Source: JAAAOZ01 sp964496595
GTDB taxonomy: Bacteria; Chloroflexota; Anaerolineae; B4-G1; SLSP01
DNA length: 64,000 nucleotides
Assembly (NCBI GenBank): GCA_964496595.1
Contig: CAZCAI010000003.1
Span: forward strand, 1-64,000
Direction: 5' to 3'
Positions 1-6,941 of the stretch are shown piece by piece. Position numbers and translations under genes: made by a program. Under the pieces are notes generated by a model, which was given only the letters and a program-made list of their open reading frames with translations, was not told the origin of the DNA and made no database searches. The stretch's first letter is position 1. Each line of letters begins with the position of its first letter.

Positions 1-9
1 TTCACTCAT
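1..9 (-). CDS. Start of a gene running off the left edge
   Basis: On the minus strand an ATG (9-7) followed by AGT GAA is preceded by a strong ribosome binding site, AAAGGAGG on the minus strand at 21-14. Only three codons (M-S-E) lie in the window, so the product is unknown. It is divergent from the GAF gene at 425. Confidence 0.5.
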
Positions 10-424
10 CGCGCCTCCTTTCACTTCTTAAGATGAGGAAAATCGGGCAATACCGTGTCAGTACACAACTATATCTGAAATATCGCTGCGGTCAACCGTT
101 CCATCCGCCCGGCACGCAATCGTTTTGAGATTGTGCGTGATAGAAAGGGGGTGACGCTTGATTGGGAAAAGGCGGTCTTGCATCGCCTGCACCCGCTTCA
201 GCTTTCAGACGGGTAGCTGCCTGGCGAATCTCATCGGTCGATGCCATCTCGATGTGCTGGGGACTGAATGCATCGGCATCCGATTGATCTTCATCCTGAG
301 TGTGATACACTAAGGAAGATGTTTGATCCCTATGCATTGTGACCGCATTTGAACATCGTTCCTCGTGCGGGTCATAAACGTTGATCATCAATTGCTGATA
401 CTCGACGACGGAAAGGAGTTTCTA
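10..424. other. Divergent intergenic region, no supported gene
   Basis: About 415 bases between two divergent genes. A 99-codon open frame exists on the minus strand (391-92), but it has no ribosome binding site and a low-complexity, non-family-like composition, so I do not call it. The region must hold the promoters of both flanking genes; none could be fixed with confidence. Confidence 0.4.
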
Positions 425-895
425 ATGGATAAATCACAACAATTCGCATCTCTCTTGGATGAAGTTCAGAAGATTGTGGACAACTCTGATCCGCGAGAGC
501 AGAAATTACAAGATATTTGTCAGTTGCTTGCGGACGAGGTGATGTATTACGATTGGGTTGGGTTCTATTTGGTCGATTTAGAGGGCGAGCAGGAGTTGGT
601 CCTCGGGCCTTTTGTGGGCGAACCGACGGAGCACGATCTCATCGCGTTCGGTGAGGGCGTCTGCGGCCAGGTCGCTGATGCGCAGGAGATGTTCGTGATC
701 CAGGATGTCTCGCGGGAGAATAACTATCTTTCGTGCAGCCCCGACGTCCAATCTGAGATTGTCGTTCCCCTCTTCAATTCAGAGGACGAGTTGATTGGAG
801 AGTTAGACATTGATTCCCACACCAAGTCGCCGTTCACAGACGAAGACCGCTTGTTTTTGGATCGTGTGGGCGAGCTGGTGGGCGATTTGTTCTAA
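425..895 (+). CDS. GAF-domain protein, free methionine-(R)-sulfoxide reductase-like
   Basis: A single-GAF protein of 156 aa. Start ATG 425 has GGAAAGGAG 7 bases upstream. The second half matches the fRMsr family: WVGFYLVD, LGPFVGEP, GVCG, an LSCSPDVQSEIVVP segment and an IDSHTKSPF-type end. This family reduces free methionine-R-sulfoxide in the cytoplasm using active-site cysteines. Two of the three family cysteines are present (in GVCG and in LSC); the first one, expected just before the AFGEGVCG segment, is missing (PTEHDLI there). The gene opens an oxidative-stress island, which fits a repair role. It could also be a non-catalytic GAF sensor. Family assignment is firm, activity less so. 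Confidence 0.75.
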   Translation: MDKSQQFASLLDEVQKIVDNSDPREQKLQDICQLLADEVMYYDWVGFYLVDLEGEQELVLGPFVGEPTEHDLIAFGEGVCGQVADAQEMFVIQDVSRENNYLSCSPDVQSEIVVPLFNSEDELIGELDIDSHTKSPFTDEDRLFLDRVGELVGDLF

Positions 896-944
896 AAACG
901 GTCAATTCGCGAAAAGGAGGTGAGGGGGCACGGTATTGTGGGGT

Positions 945-973
945 TTGACTGTTTTAACTGAACTTTGTATCAA
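945..973 (+). promoter_or_regulatory. Sigma70-type promoter for superoxide reductase
   Basis: TTGACT (945-950), a 17-base spacer, then TATCAA (968-973), 36 bases before the superoxide reductase start. Predicted from hexamer match and spacing only. Confidence 0.45.
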
Positions 974-1008
974 ACATCAATCAGCCATGCTAAAAGGAGG
1001 CTATCCCA

Positions 1009-1401
1009 ATGAAATTTGGCGAGAACATTCAGAGCGCAGATTGGAAGAACGAAAAGCACGTCCCGGCGATTGAGTTGCCATCCTCCGTGGCGGCGGGTGA
1101 GCCGTTTATGGTGACCGTCAGCGTGGGGAAGCACATCCCGCACCCCAACACAACCGAGCACCACATCAGTTGGATCGATGTCTATTTCAAGCCCGAAGGC
1201 GGCAAATTCATCTATCAGGTCGCCCACTTCGATTTCGCGGCGCACGGCGCGTCGGCCAAAGGCGCCAACGATGGGCCGGCCTACGCCCACCCCATCGCCT
1301 CGTTCTCGATGACGGTGGAAGAACCCGGCGCCTTGATCGCCTTGGAACACTGCAACATCCATGGGTTGTGGGAAGGTTCCGCCGAGGTCAAGCTTGCCTG
1401 A
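1009..1401 (+). CDS. Superoxide reductase (neelaredoxin type)
   Basis: Reduces superoxide to hydrogen peroxide without making oxygen, at a mononuclear iron centre in the cytoplasm. The 130-aa protein is a stand-alone catalytic domain with no N-terminal desulforedoxin domain, so it is the 1-Fe (neelaredoxin) class. Visible centre II signatures are E15-K16-H17 followed by V-P, the His residues around HIPHPN (42-47) and the EHH at 50-52, and the C-terminal C115-N-I-H118 pair supplying Cys and His ligands. AAAGGAGG lies 8 bases before ATG 1009. The peroxide it makes could be removed by the peroxiredoxin and rubrerythrin-like proteins encoded downstream. Electron donor not identified here. Confidence 0.93.
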   Translation: MKFGENIQSADWKNEKHVPAIELPSSVAAGEPFMVTVSVGKHIPHPNTTEHHISWIDVYFKPEGGKFIYQVAHFDFAAHGASAKGANDGPAYAHPIASFSMTVEEPGALIALEHCNIHGLWEGSAEVKLA

Positions 1402-1503
1402 GATCGCGTTGTGCATCGGGCGGACGAGATCCGTATCGTAGAGAGAAGTCGGATGCGCCCCACATGGTGGTAATCCCAGGACGAGGCGCGCCCGGCTTTT
1501 TTC

Positions 1504-1532
1504 TTGACGTTTTTTGATTTGGATGAGATACA
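1504..1532 (+). promoter_or_regulatory. Possible promoter of the encapsulin operon
   Basis: TTGACG (1504-1509), a 17-base spacer, then GATACA (1527-1532), about 60 bases before the ferritin-like gene. The -35 is good and the -10 is weak. Confidence 0.35.
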
Positions 1533-1593
1533 CGCGCTTTAATTCATCCTTTTCGTTCCTGGAGCTTTAACGTTCGTTGATAAGGAGAGTTTT

Positions 1594-2544
1594 ATGGCTG
1601 AATTGGATAACACCGAGTTGATTCGGATGTTGCAGGCGGCGGCGCAGGATGAACACGCGGCGATCATTCAATATCTGCGCCACGCTTATAGGATGGGCGA
1701 GGGCGAGTTGGCCTGCGAAATCGAAGGCATCGCCCGCGAAGAGATGCGGCACTTCTGGATCCTCTCGCGCTGGATCGTCCGTCTGGGCGGCGACCCCACC
1801 ATCGACCGGGGGTTCACCGACCTGGCCGGCGCGGCGCCGCCCGAATGGATGAATCGTGACGTCGCCGCCGAGGATCGCGCGATCACAATGTATCGCGAGT
1901 ATCTCAACCGCGTGACCGATCCCGATCTACGCGCTGATCTCGACTACATCCTGGCGGATGAACTGCGTCACAAGGACGACTTCGTTCACTTCGTCGACAA
2001 GGCCGCCCGTGAGCTGGCGGAAGCTGCATCCGAGCCGGATACGACCGAGGAGGCTGCGCCGGAGCCTCTCGCCCCGGTCGATAAGAACGCCTTGGATTGG
2101 GGCGTGCGGCACGAGTACGCGGCGCTGCTCCAATATCTCGTCCACTCCTTCCGTCTGATGGATACCGAGTGCGACATCTCGCGCGAGCTTGAGATGCAGG
2201 CCATCAATGAGATGCAGCACATGGGCTGGTTCGGCGAGGAGCTGGCCGAGTTCGGCGCAGAGATGCCGCTAGAGCATCACGGCGTCACCCTGCCGCACAC
2301 CCCGGTCGAGATGCTCGAGGCCGACGTGCAGTTGGAGCAGGAGACCGCGGCGCAGTACCAAGAGTTTATGACACAGATGGAAGATCCCGACCTCAAGAGC
2401 GTCGTGGACGACGCGCGCGGGCAGGAGGATTATCACGAGCAACTCTTCACCCGATTATTAAAGAAAGTCCAGACCGCCGCAGGCAAGGCCGCGGCAGCCT
2501 CAGATGGGTGGACAATCGGTAGTCTGAAACGAAAGGAGCGATGA
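1594..2544 (+). CDS. Tandem ferritin-like encapsulin cargo protein
   Basis: 316 aa made of two ferritin-like four-helix domains (about 5-145 and 165-292) joined by an acidic Pro/Glu linker. Each domain keeps a full diiron set: E20, E50xxH53, E93, E123xxH126 in the first, and E174, E206xxH209, E248, E278xxH281 in the second. The extreme C-terminus reads SDGWTIGSLKRKER, close to the encapsulin cargo-loading consensus (D-G-S-L-x-I-G-S-L). The shell gene begins four bases after this stop. Together these make it the cargo of the encapsulin compartment, probably oxidising and storing iron. Encapsulated ferritins are usually short single-bundle proteins that dimerise; here the two bundles are fused in one chain. 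Start: TAAGGAGAG lies just before ATG 1594. Confidence 0.88.
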   Translation: MAELDNTELIRMLQAAAQDEHAAIIQYLRHAYRMGEGELACEIEGIAREEMRHFWILSRWIVRLGGDPTIDRGFTDLAGAAPPEWMNRDVAAEDRAITMYREYLNRVTDPDLRADLDYILADELRHKDDFVHFVDKAARELAEAASEPDTTEEAAPEPLAPVDKNALDWGVRHEYAALLQYLVHSFRLMDTECDISRELEMQAINEMQHMGWFGEELAEFGAEMPLEHHGVTLPHTPVEMLEADVQLEQETAAQYQEFMTQMEDPDLKSVVDDARGQEDYHEQLFTRLLKKVQTAAGKAAAASDGWTIGSLKRKER

Positions 2545-2547
2545 AAA

Positions 2548-3351
2548 ATGGCCGATATTTTGATGCGAGATGATGCTCCGCTCTCGGCGGAGCAGTGGCA
2601 GCAGGTGGATGCAACCGTCAGAGAGACGGTGGGACAGGTGCTCATTGGGCGGCGGATGTTGGATCTCTACGGGCCGTTGGGCTTCGGCGCGTATACCGTG
2701 CCGCTCTACGCCTACAGCCGCGATGAGACGACCCCCGTGCGCGCCGAGATCAAGCGGCAGCTCCCCATGGTCACGCTGATGAAGAAATTCATCATCGCGG
2801 TGAAGGATCTGGAGTTGATGAACGCCGGCCAGCCCTTCGACATCGGCCCGATCGCCACGGCGGCGACAAACATGGCGCTCGCCGAGGATCGCCTGATCTT
2901 CCACGGCGATGAGGAGGAAGGCGTCGCGGGCCTGCTCACTACCGAAGGACGGACGACCCTCCCCCTGAGCGATTGGGATGACGAGGGCCAGGCGCTGGCA
3001 GACATCTCCGCCGCGACCGCCGAGCTGGTCTCCGCCGGCTTCTACGGGCCTTACTTCGTGGCGATGCATCCCACGCGGGCCTCGAAGCTCCATCGCGTTC
3101 ACGGCAAGCGCGGTATCTTGGAGATTGAACTGCTGGAGCGCCAGGCGCAGGGCGGCGTCTTCACCTCGCCCGTCATGCCCAAGGACCAGGTCATCCTCCT
3201 TGCCGGCCAGGCCACCTACGTGGATCTGGCCATCGGGATGGATACCTCCGTCGGCTTTATCGAGACCGCCGACCTGGAGCATCTCTTCCGCCTGATGGAA
3301 ACGCTTGCGCTGCGGATCAAGCAGCCCGGCGCCATCTGCACCCTGGCCTGA
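2548..3351 (+). CDS. enc: Family 1 encapsulin shell protein
   Basis: Self-assembling HK97-fold shell protein that forms a protein compartment around cargo. Length (267 aa) is normal. Recognisable family features include the N-terminal APLSAEQWQQVD helix, the GPLGFG segment, and the GPYFVAMHP, GILEIE and FTSPVMP blocks, ending in a core strand. GAAAGGAG sits at the end of the upstream ferritin-like gene and the two genes are 3 bases apart, so they are translationally coupled. The upstream protein carries the loading peptide. A strong stem-loop terminator follows. Confidence 0.95.
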   Translation: MADILMRDDAPLSAEQWQQVDATVRETVGQVLIGRRMLDLYGPLGFGAYTVPLYAYSRDETTPVRAEIKRQLPMVTLMKKFIIAVKDLELMNAGQPFDIGPIATAATNMALAEDRLIFHGDEEEGVAGLLTTEGRTTLPLSDWDDEGQALADISAATAELVSAGFYGPYFVAMHPTRASKLHRVHGKRGILEIELLERQAQGGVFTSPVMPKDQVILLAGQATYVDLAIGMDTSVGFIETADLEHLFRLMETLALRIKQPGAICTLA

Positions 3352-3383
3352 CGCCGGCAATTTACAGGATAGGATTTGATCAC

Positions 3384-3421
3384 CAGGCCAAGATCGATGT
3401 GATGATCTTGGCCTGTGTTTC
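3384..3421 (+). terminator. Terminator of the encapsulin operon
   Basis: Perfect 12-bp stem (3384-3395 with 3404-3415, CAGGCCAAGATC arm), 8-base loop, followed by TGTTTCTT. Confidence 0.75.
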
Positions 3422-3465
3422 TTGACACTCATTGAGGTTTCCGATATAATGTAGATAGTTATCTA
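3422..3465 (+). promoter_or_regulatory. Consensus sigma70 promoter with palindromic operator
   Basis: TTGACA (3422-3427), exactly 17 bases, then TATAAT (3445-3450): a perfect consensus promoter. Directly behind it, over the expected start point, lies the palindrome TAGATA-GT-TATCTA (3452-3465). Its place suggests a repressor site; the repressor is unknown, though a metal- or peroxide-responsive one would suit the gene. Confidence 0.75.
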
Positions 3466-3501
3466 TATTATTCAATCTTGAAATTTGATAAGGAGGCAGT
3501 G

Positions 3502-3978
3502 ATGGAATTGAAGAATGCATTGAAGCAGGCGATGAAGCTCGAGTTGGACGGTCGCGATTTCTACCGCGAGATTGCGGATAGCGTCGCGCCGGAGGCCGCC
3601 GAGATTTTCAATCGATTGGCCGATGACGAGATCGACCACTACCATTACATCAGACGCCAGTATGAGGCGCTGGAAGCGGGCAAGGGCTGGTCGCCCATCT
3701 CCGAGATGGACATCGTCGAGGAATTCGACACAGTCTCCGTGGTCTTCCCCTCCAATTTGGACAAGATCGAGGAACTGCCGGACGACCCCTCCGAGGAAGA
3801 TGCCCTGATTTTCGCTTTGGGCGTGGAGGACAAGCTCTTCCGGCTCTATACCCAGAGTGTGGAACGGACTGAAGATCCAGAGGCACAGCAGATGTTTATG
3901 CAGTTGGCCTCCGCCGAGCAGACCCACTTCAACACCCTGATGCAGCGCTACGAATCGCGCTTCGGCTACCCGCGCTAA
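3502..3978 (+). CDS. Rubrerythrin-like ferritin-family protein
   Basis: 158-aa single four-helix diiron protein. Start ATG 3502 is chosen because AAGGAGG lies at 3490-3496; an earlier in-frame ATG at 3478 has no site. Diiron ligands are seen as E14 in LELDGRDFY, DDEIDHYHYI (ExxH), GVEDKLFRLY (E) and ASAEQTHF (ExxH). No rubredoxin domain and no encapsulin targeting tail follow, so it probably works free in the cytoplasm in peroxide reduction or iron handling. It has its own consensus promoter and a terminator on each side, so it is a single-gene unit. Confidence 0.85.
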   Translation: MELKNALKQAMKLELDGRDFYREIADSVAPEAAEIFNRLADDEIDHYHYIRRQYEALEAGKGWSPISEMDIVEEFDTVSVVFPSNLDKIEELPDDPSEEDALIFALGVEDKLFRLYTQSVERTEDPEAQQMFMQLASAEQTHFNTLMQRYESRFGYPR

Positions 3979-3985
3979 CCTTTTA

Positions 3986-4014
3986 CCTTCCGGGAAGCTA
4001 TGCTTCCCGGAAGG
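3986..4014 (+). terminator. Hairpin terminator after the rubrerythrin-like gene
   Basis: Perfect 13-bp stem, CCTTCCGGGAAGC (3986-3998) with GCTTCCCGGAAGG (4002-4014), 3-base loop, followed by TTTG. Confidence 0.7.
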
Positions 4015-4084
4015 TTTGCATATATAACGCCTAAACGCAGAGAAGAAATCATATAGTTGGACATACATCCTAAGGGGGTATAAC

Positions 4085-4702
4085 GTGGAAGAAGCAACAA
4101 CTACACAAGAACTGGCCCACGTGGGCCAACTGGCGCCGGGCTTTGAGGTGCAGGGGCTGATCGATGGAAAAATTGGGCCATTTAAGCTCTCCGATTATCG
4201 CGGGCGCTGGGTCGTGCTCTTTTTCTATCCCGGCGATTTCACCTTTGTCTGCCCGACGGAGTTGGTGGCGGTGGCGGAGCGCTATGCCGAATTCCAGGCG
4301 CTGGACGTCGAGGTGATGTCCGTCAGCGTCGATTCGCCCCATGTTCACAAGGCGTGGCAGGAGCACGAGCTTTCCAAGATGGTCGAGGGCGGCATTCCCT
4401 ACCCGATGTTGAGCGACAAGGCGGGGAAGATCGGGAAGAAATACATGGTCTACGATCCAGACGAAGGCTGCGATCTGCGCGGCGTCTTTCTCATCGATCC
4501 CGACGGCGTGTTGCAGGTGGCCGAGGTGCTCAATGCCTCGATGGGCCGCGATGTGGACGAGATCCTGCGCTTAGTGCAGGGCGCGCAGTACGTCTACGCC
4601 AAGCGGGATGAGGCGCTGCCCGCCTGCTGGAAGCCCGGCGATGCGACGCTCAAACCCGGCGAGGATCTGGTCGGGAAGGTCTGGTCCACCTGGAAGAAGT
4701 AG
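4085..4702 (+). CDS. Typical 2-Cys peroxiredoxin (AhpC/TSA family)
   Basis: Thiol peroxidase of 205 aa that reduces hydrogen peroxide and organic peroxides. The peroxidatic cysteine is in FTFVCPTE; a second cysteine near the C-terminus (LPACWKPGD) fits the resolving role. The DYRGRWVVLFFYPGDFTF block is the usual thioredoxin-fold core. The start is GTG 4085, placed after AAGGGGG. Together with superoxide reductase and the rubrerythrin-like protein it completes a superoxide-to-water route. Its reductase partner is not nearby. Confidence 0.93.
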   Translation: MEEATTTQELAHVGQLAPGFEVQGLIDGKIGPFKLSDYRGRWVVLFFYPGDFTFVCPTELVAVAERYAEFQALDVEVMSVSVDSPHVHKAWQEHELSKMVEGGIPYPMLSDKAGKIGKKYMVYDPDEGCDLRGVFLIDPDGVLQVAEVLNASMGRDVDEILRLVQGAQYVYAKRDEALPACWKPGDATLKPGEDLVGKVWSTWKK

Positions 4703-4736
4703 GGACTGACGTCTCCAAGACTCAAGTGATGAAGCG

Positions 4737-4783
4737 AGATCCTGCTCTGCCGCCGATAAAACGACGCGGAGCAGGATCTTTTT
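4737..4783 (+). terminator. Rho-independent terminator after the peroxiredoxin gene
   Basis: 11-bp stem AGATCCTGCTC (4737-4747) with GAGCAGGATCT (4769-4779), 21-base loop, then a run of five T. Confidence 0.75.
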
Positions 4784-4804
4784 GACTACCCGACTAAGAG
4801 GACT

Positions 4805-5728
4805 ATGCCAGAATTACCAGAAGTCGAAACCATTGCTCAGATGCTGACGCGCGCGGTTGGCGGGCGAACCGTGACCGAGGTCGCGGTGTTGTGGCCCGGG
4901 ACCATCGACCGGCCCACGCCGGAAGCGTTTGTTCAGGCGATGACGGGCACTCGCATCAACAGGGTGGGGCGGCGGGGAAAATTCCTCGTCTTCGAGTTGG
5001 ATATGGCGCCCGCGATGGATATGGCGCCCGCCATGAACATGGCGCAGACGCTGTTGGTTCACCTGCGGATGAGCGGCAGCTTCCGCGTGGCGTCGCCGGG
5101 TGAGATCGCAGACCTGGACCAGGCGGCGGCAGCCTTTCCTCACCTCCGCGTGGCGATGCGACTAGACGATGACCGCTGGCTGCTCTTCATCAACCAGCGC
5201 AAATTCGGGCGCTTTTACCTGGTCGCGGACATTGAAGAGGTCACGGCCCGCCTCGGCCCGGAACCGTTAGATCCGGCGTTCACGCCGGCGCACTTAGCCG
5301 AGCGCTTGGAGAATCGGCGCGGCGAGATCAAACGCCTGCTGCTGAATCAGCACGTCGTGGCGGGGATCGGCAACATCTACGCCAGCGAGGCGCTCTGGCA
5401 GGCGCAAATTCACCCGGAGCGCCGCGCCGACACGCTGACCTCGGCGGAGATCACGCGCCTGCACAGGGCGATTGTCGACACCTTGCGCGCGGGCATCATC
5501 AATGGCGGCACGAGCCTTGAGGATCGCCAATACGTCTATCCCGACGGCAGCCTGGGGCGCCATCAGCGGCGCTTGAACGTCTACGACCGCGACGAAGACC
5601 TATGTCCGCGCTGCGGCTACGCCATCGAGCGGATCGTGCAGGGGCAGCGCAGCACCTACTTCTGCCCGGTGTGTCAGAAGGAAATCAACAAGTCGGAAGA
5701 AAAGCAGGATAAAAGGGGTTCTGCATAG
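4805..5728 (+). CDS. mutM: Formamidopyrimidine-DNA glycosylase
   Basis: Removes 8-oxoguanine and ring-opened purines and nicks the abasic site (base excision repair). The N-terminus MPELPEVET gives the catalytic Pro2 and Glu3; the middle has the helix-two-turn-helix region with NQHVVAGIGNIYASE; the C-terminus has the zinc finger CPRCGYAIERI...FCPVCQ. 307 aa against the usual 270-290: part of the excess is a short repeat-encoded insert near residues 65-80 (M-D/N-M-A-P-A units). It follows the peroxide-defence genes and fits the same theme of oxidative damage, but has its own spacing behind a terminator. Confidence 0.95.
   Translation: MPELPEVETIAQMLTRAVGGRTVTEVAVLWPGTIDRPTPEAFVQAMTGTRINRVGRRGKFLVFELDMAPAMDMAPAMNMAQTLLVHLRMSGSFRVASPGEIADLDQAAAAFPHLRVAMRLDDDRWLLFINQRKFGRFYLVADIEEVTARLGPEPLDPAFTPAHLAERLENRRGEIKRLLLNQHVVAGIGNIYASEALWQAQIHPERRADTLTSAEITRLHRAIVDTLRAGIINGGTSLEDRQYVYPDGSLGRHQRRLNVYDRDEDLCPRCGYAIERIVQGQRSTYFCPVCQKEINKSEEKQDKRGSA
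5000..5050 (+). repeat. 18-bp tandem repeat inside mutM
   Basis: GATATGGCGCCCGCGATG (5000-5017) is repeated with one change at 5018-5035 and partly at 5036-5050. It stays in frame and adds two MDMAPA-like units to the glycosylase, which looks like replication slippage. Confidence 0.8.
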
Positions 5729-5801
5729 GAGTTCAAACAGAGGCTATCATTCTCATTGTGTGAGGATGTTCAGCAAGCTATGTTAGAGGAGTGCAGAAGG
5801 C

Positions 5802-6179
5802 TTACGAGTAAAGCAAATCATCAATCTCTCGCAAGACATCGGTGAGGTCAGGGGGACTAGCTTCAATCACGTCATCTTCTGTGTGTTTGTGCGCGGGGAA
5901 AGTGGCGAGGTTTCGATGATGTGGCGCGTTGTCATAGCGAAAGATCAATTTCTCATCATCAGCTTGGTAATGGAACTTGTAAGACTTTCTGTTGATTTGT
6001 TGGTCCGTGCCTACGTCTACTTGCTCACTAATACTTAGTTGTGACCCATCATAGAATTTGATCCGCACCTTGATCACTGCGCCTAAGCTGGTGAGTATTA
6101 TGTCGAGGGTTTCTAAGTCGAAATCTTCTCGTGAACGGAGAATAGTTTCTAAACGAGTGAGGTGGTGATAGAGATTCAA
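5802..6179 (-). CDS. TumE-family (DUF6516) toxin
   Basis: 125 aa. The core LIFRYDNAPHH...LATFPAHKH, followed by an acidic tail ending in DVLREIDDLL, is the hallmark of the DUF6516/TumE toxin family. The preceding KVRIKFYDGSQLSISEQV strand block also matches. Its start overlaps the stop of the upstream gene by four bases (ATGA), the usual antitoxin-toxin coupling. The two conserved His pairs may be catalytic, but the target is not known from sequence. Confidence 0.8.
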   Translation of the reverse strand: MNLYHHLTRLETILRSREDFDLETLDIILTSLGAVIKVRIKFYDGSQLSISEQVDVGTDQQINRKSYKFHYQADDEKLIFRYDNAPHHRNLATFPAHKHTEDDVIEASPPDLTDVLREIDDLLYS

Positions 6180-6493
6180 GTTACAACCCCACTGAGTTCG
6201 GGCCGAATGGCGGCGCGCATCAGTGTTGCTTCGAGAACTCGGCGCGTTTTAGTAAACAATTCGTAAACAGCTACCCATTCTACGCAATGCTGTAATTCAT
6301 CCTCAAGCTCTCCAGCCTGGTAGCGTTGGTAGAAGTCGCTGGATGACATTTTGTATCGACGCTCGAAAGTGTGTAATCGGGTGGATAGGGTCAATAAATC
6401 GTCGATTGGATTGGTCTCGGACAGTGCCTGTGAAAGCTTTTGTCGAAATACTTCTGAGTCTGGCAACTCTTTGTTAAATCGCAAGGTTGGCAT
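6176..6493 (-). CDS. Probable antitoxin partner of the TumE-like toxin
   Basis: 105 aa, acidic and largely helical (SSSDFYQRYQAGELEDEL in the middle). There is no clear DNA-binding motif. It is called an antitoxin because it directly precedes and overlaps the TumE-like gene and has the size and charge of such partners. I do not recognise the family beyond this. Confidence 0.6.
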   Translation of the reverse strand: MPTLRFNKELPDSEVFRQKLSQALSETNPIDDLLTLSTRLHTFERRYKMSSSDFYQRYQAGELEDELQHCVEWVAVYELFTKTRRVLEATLMRAAIRPELSGVVT

Positions 6494-6553
6494 TTATTCC
6501 CCCTCTTCCATCGTTCGTCAGGACATGAAAAAGCATGCGGGCCTAGTATGCAG

Positions 6554-6580
6554 TTTACCCATAGTTAATTAAAGTATAAT
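6554..6580 (+). promoter_or_regulatory. Possible promoter of the CopZ-like gene
   Basis: A consensus -10, TATAAT (6575-6580), lies 65 bases before the ATG; the best -35 (TTTACC, 6554-6559) is weak and its spacer is 15 bases. AT-rich sequence follows, with no clear CopY-type operator. Confidence 0.3.
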
Positions 6581-6645
6581 CTTACCACATAACTCGTCAA
6601 GTTAGTGAGAACGAAGTGTTAATTAATTACAAAAAGGAGCTAACG

Positions 6646-6864
6646 ATGCGCGAAGAAACATTCAAAATTGCGGGGATGTCGTGCCAGATGTGCGTCAAGC
6701 ACGTGACGAAGGCTTTGCAGGGCGTCGAGGGTGTCAAGGAGGTCCAGGTGAGCCTGGAGGATGAGGCTGCTCAGGTGACCTACGATCCCGATGCCGCCGA
6801 CGTGGCGGCCTTCAAGGCGGTAGTCTCAGAGGCGGGCTATACGTTGGCGGCCTCGGTAGCTTGA
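6646..6864 (+). CDS. Heavy-metal-associated domain protein, CopZ-like
   Basis: A 72-aa single HMA domain. It probably binds Cu(I) or another soft metal through the M-S-C-Q-M-C motif (residues 10-15) and hands it to a transporter or regulator. Start ATG 6646 has AAAAAGGAG upstream; an earlier in-frame ATG at 6616 has no site. The fold follows the ferredoxin-like pattern (FKIAGMSC, VKEVQVSLEDEAAQVTYD). No P-type ATPase or regulator lies nearby, so it is a lone chaperone gene. Confidence 0.88.
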   Translation: MREETFKIAGMSCQMCVKHVTKALQGVEGVKEVQVSLEDEAAQVTYDPDAADVAAFKAVVSEAGYTLAASVA

Positions 6865-6906
6865 GCGGCTTAGGTAGGTTAGGTCGTCGCCATCGTATCG
6901 TAAGAA

Positions 6907-6940
6907 ACACCTGATGGTTAAAGCCATCAGGTGTTTTTTT
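6907..6940. terminator. Terminator between convergent genes
   Basis: ACACCTGATGG (6907-6917) pairs with CCATCAGGTGT (6924-6934), followed by six T on the plus strand. It ends the CopZ-like transcript and, with A-rich sequence on the other side, may serve the minus-strand gene too. Confidence 0.8.
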
Positions 6941-6941
6941 G

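Noticed and set aside
92..391. 99-codon open frame on the minus strand
   Set aside because: No ribosome site, no domain and composition unlike a folded protein; it lies in a divergent promoter region.
970..1533. Minus-strand frame across superoxide reductase
   Set aside because: It is antisense to a well-supported gene, with no ribosome site and no recognisable domain.
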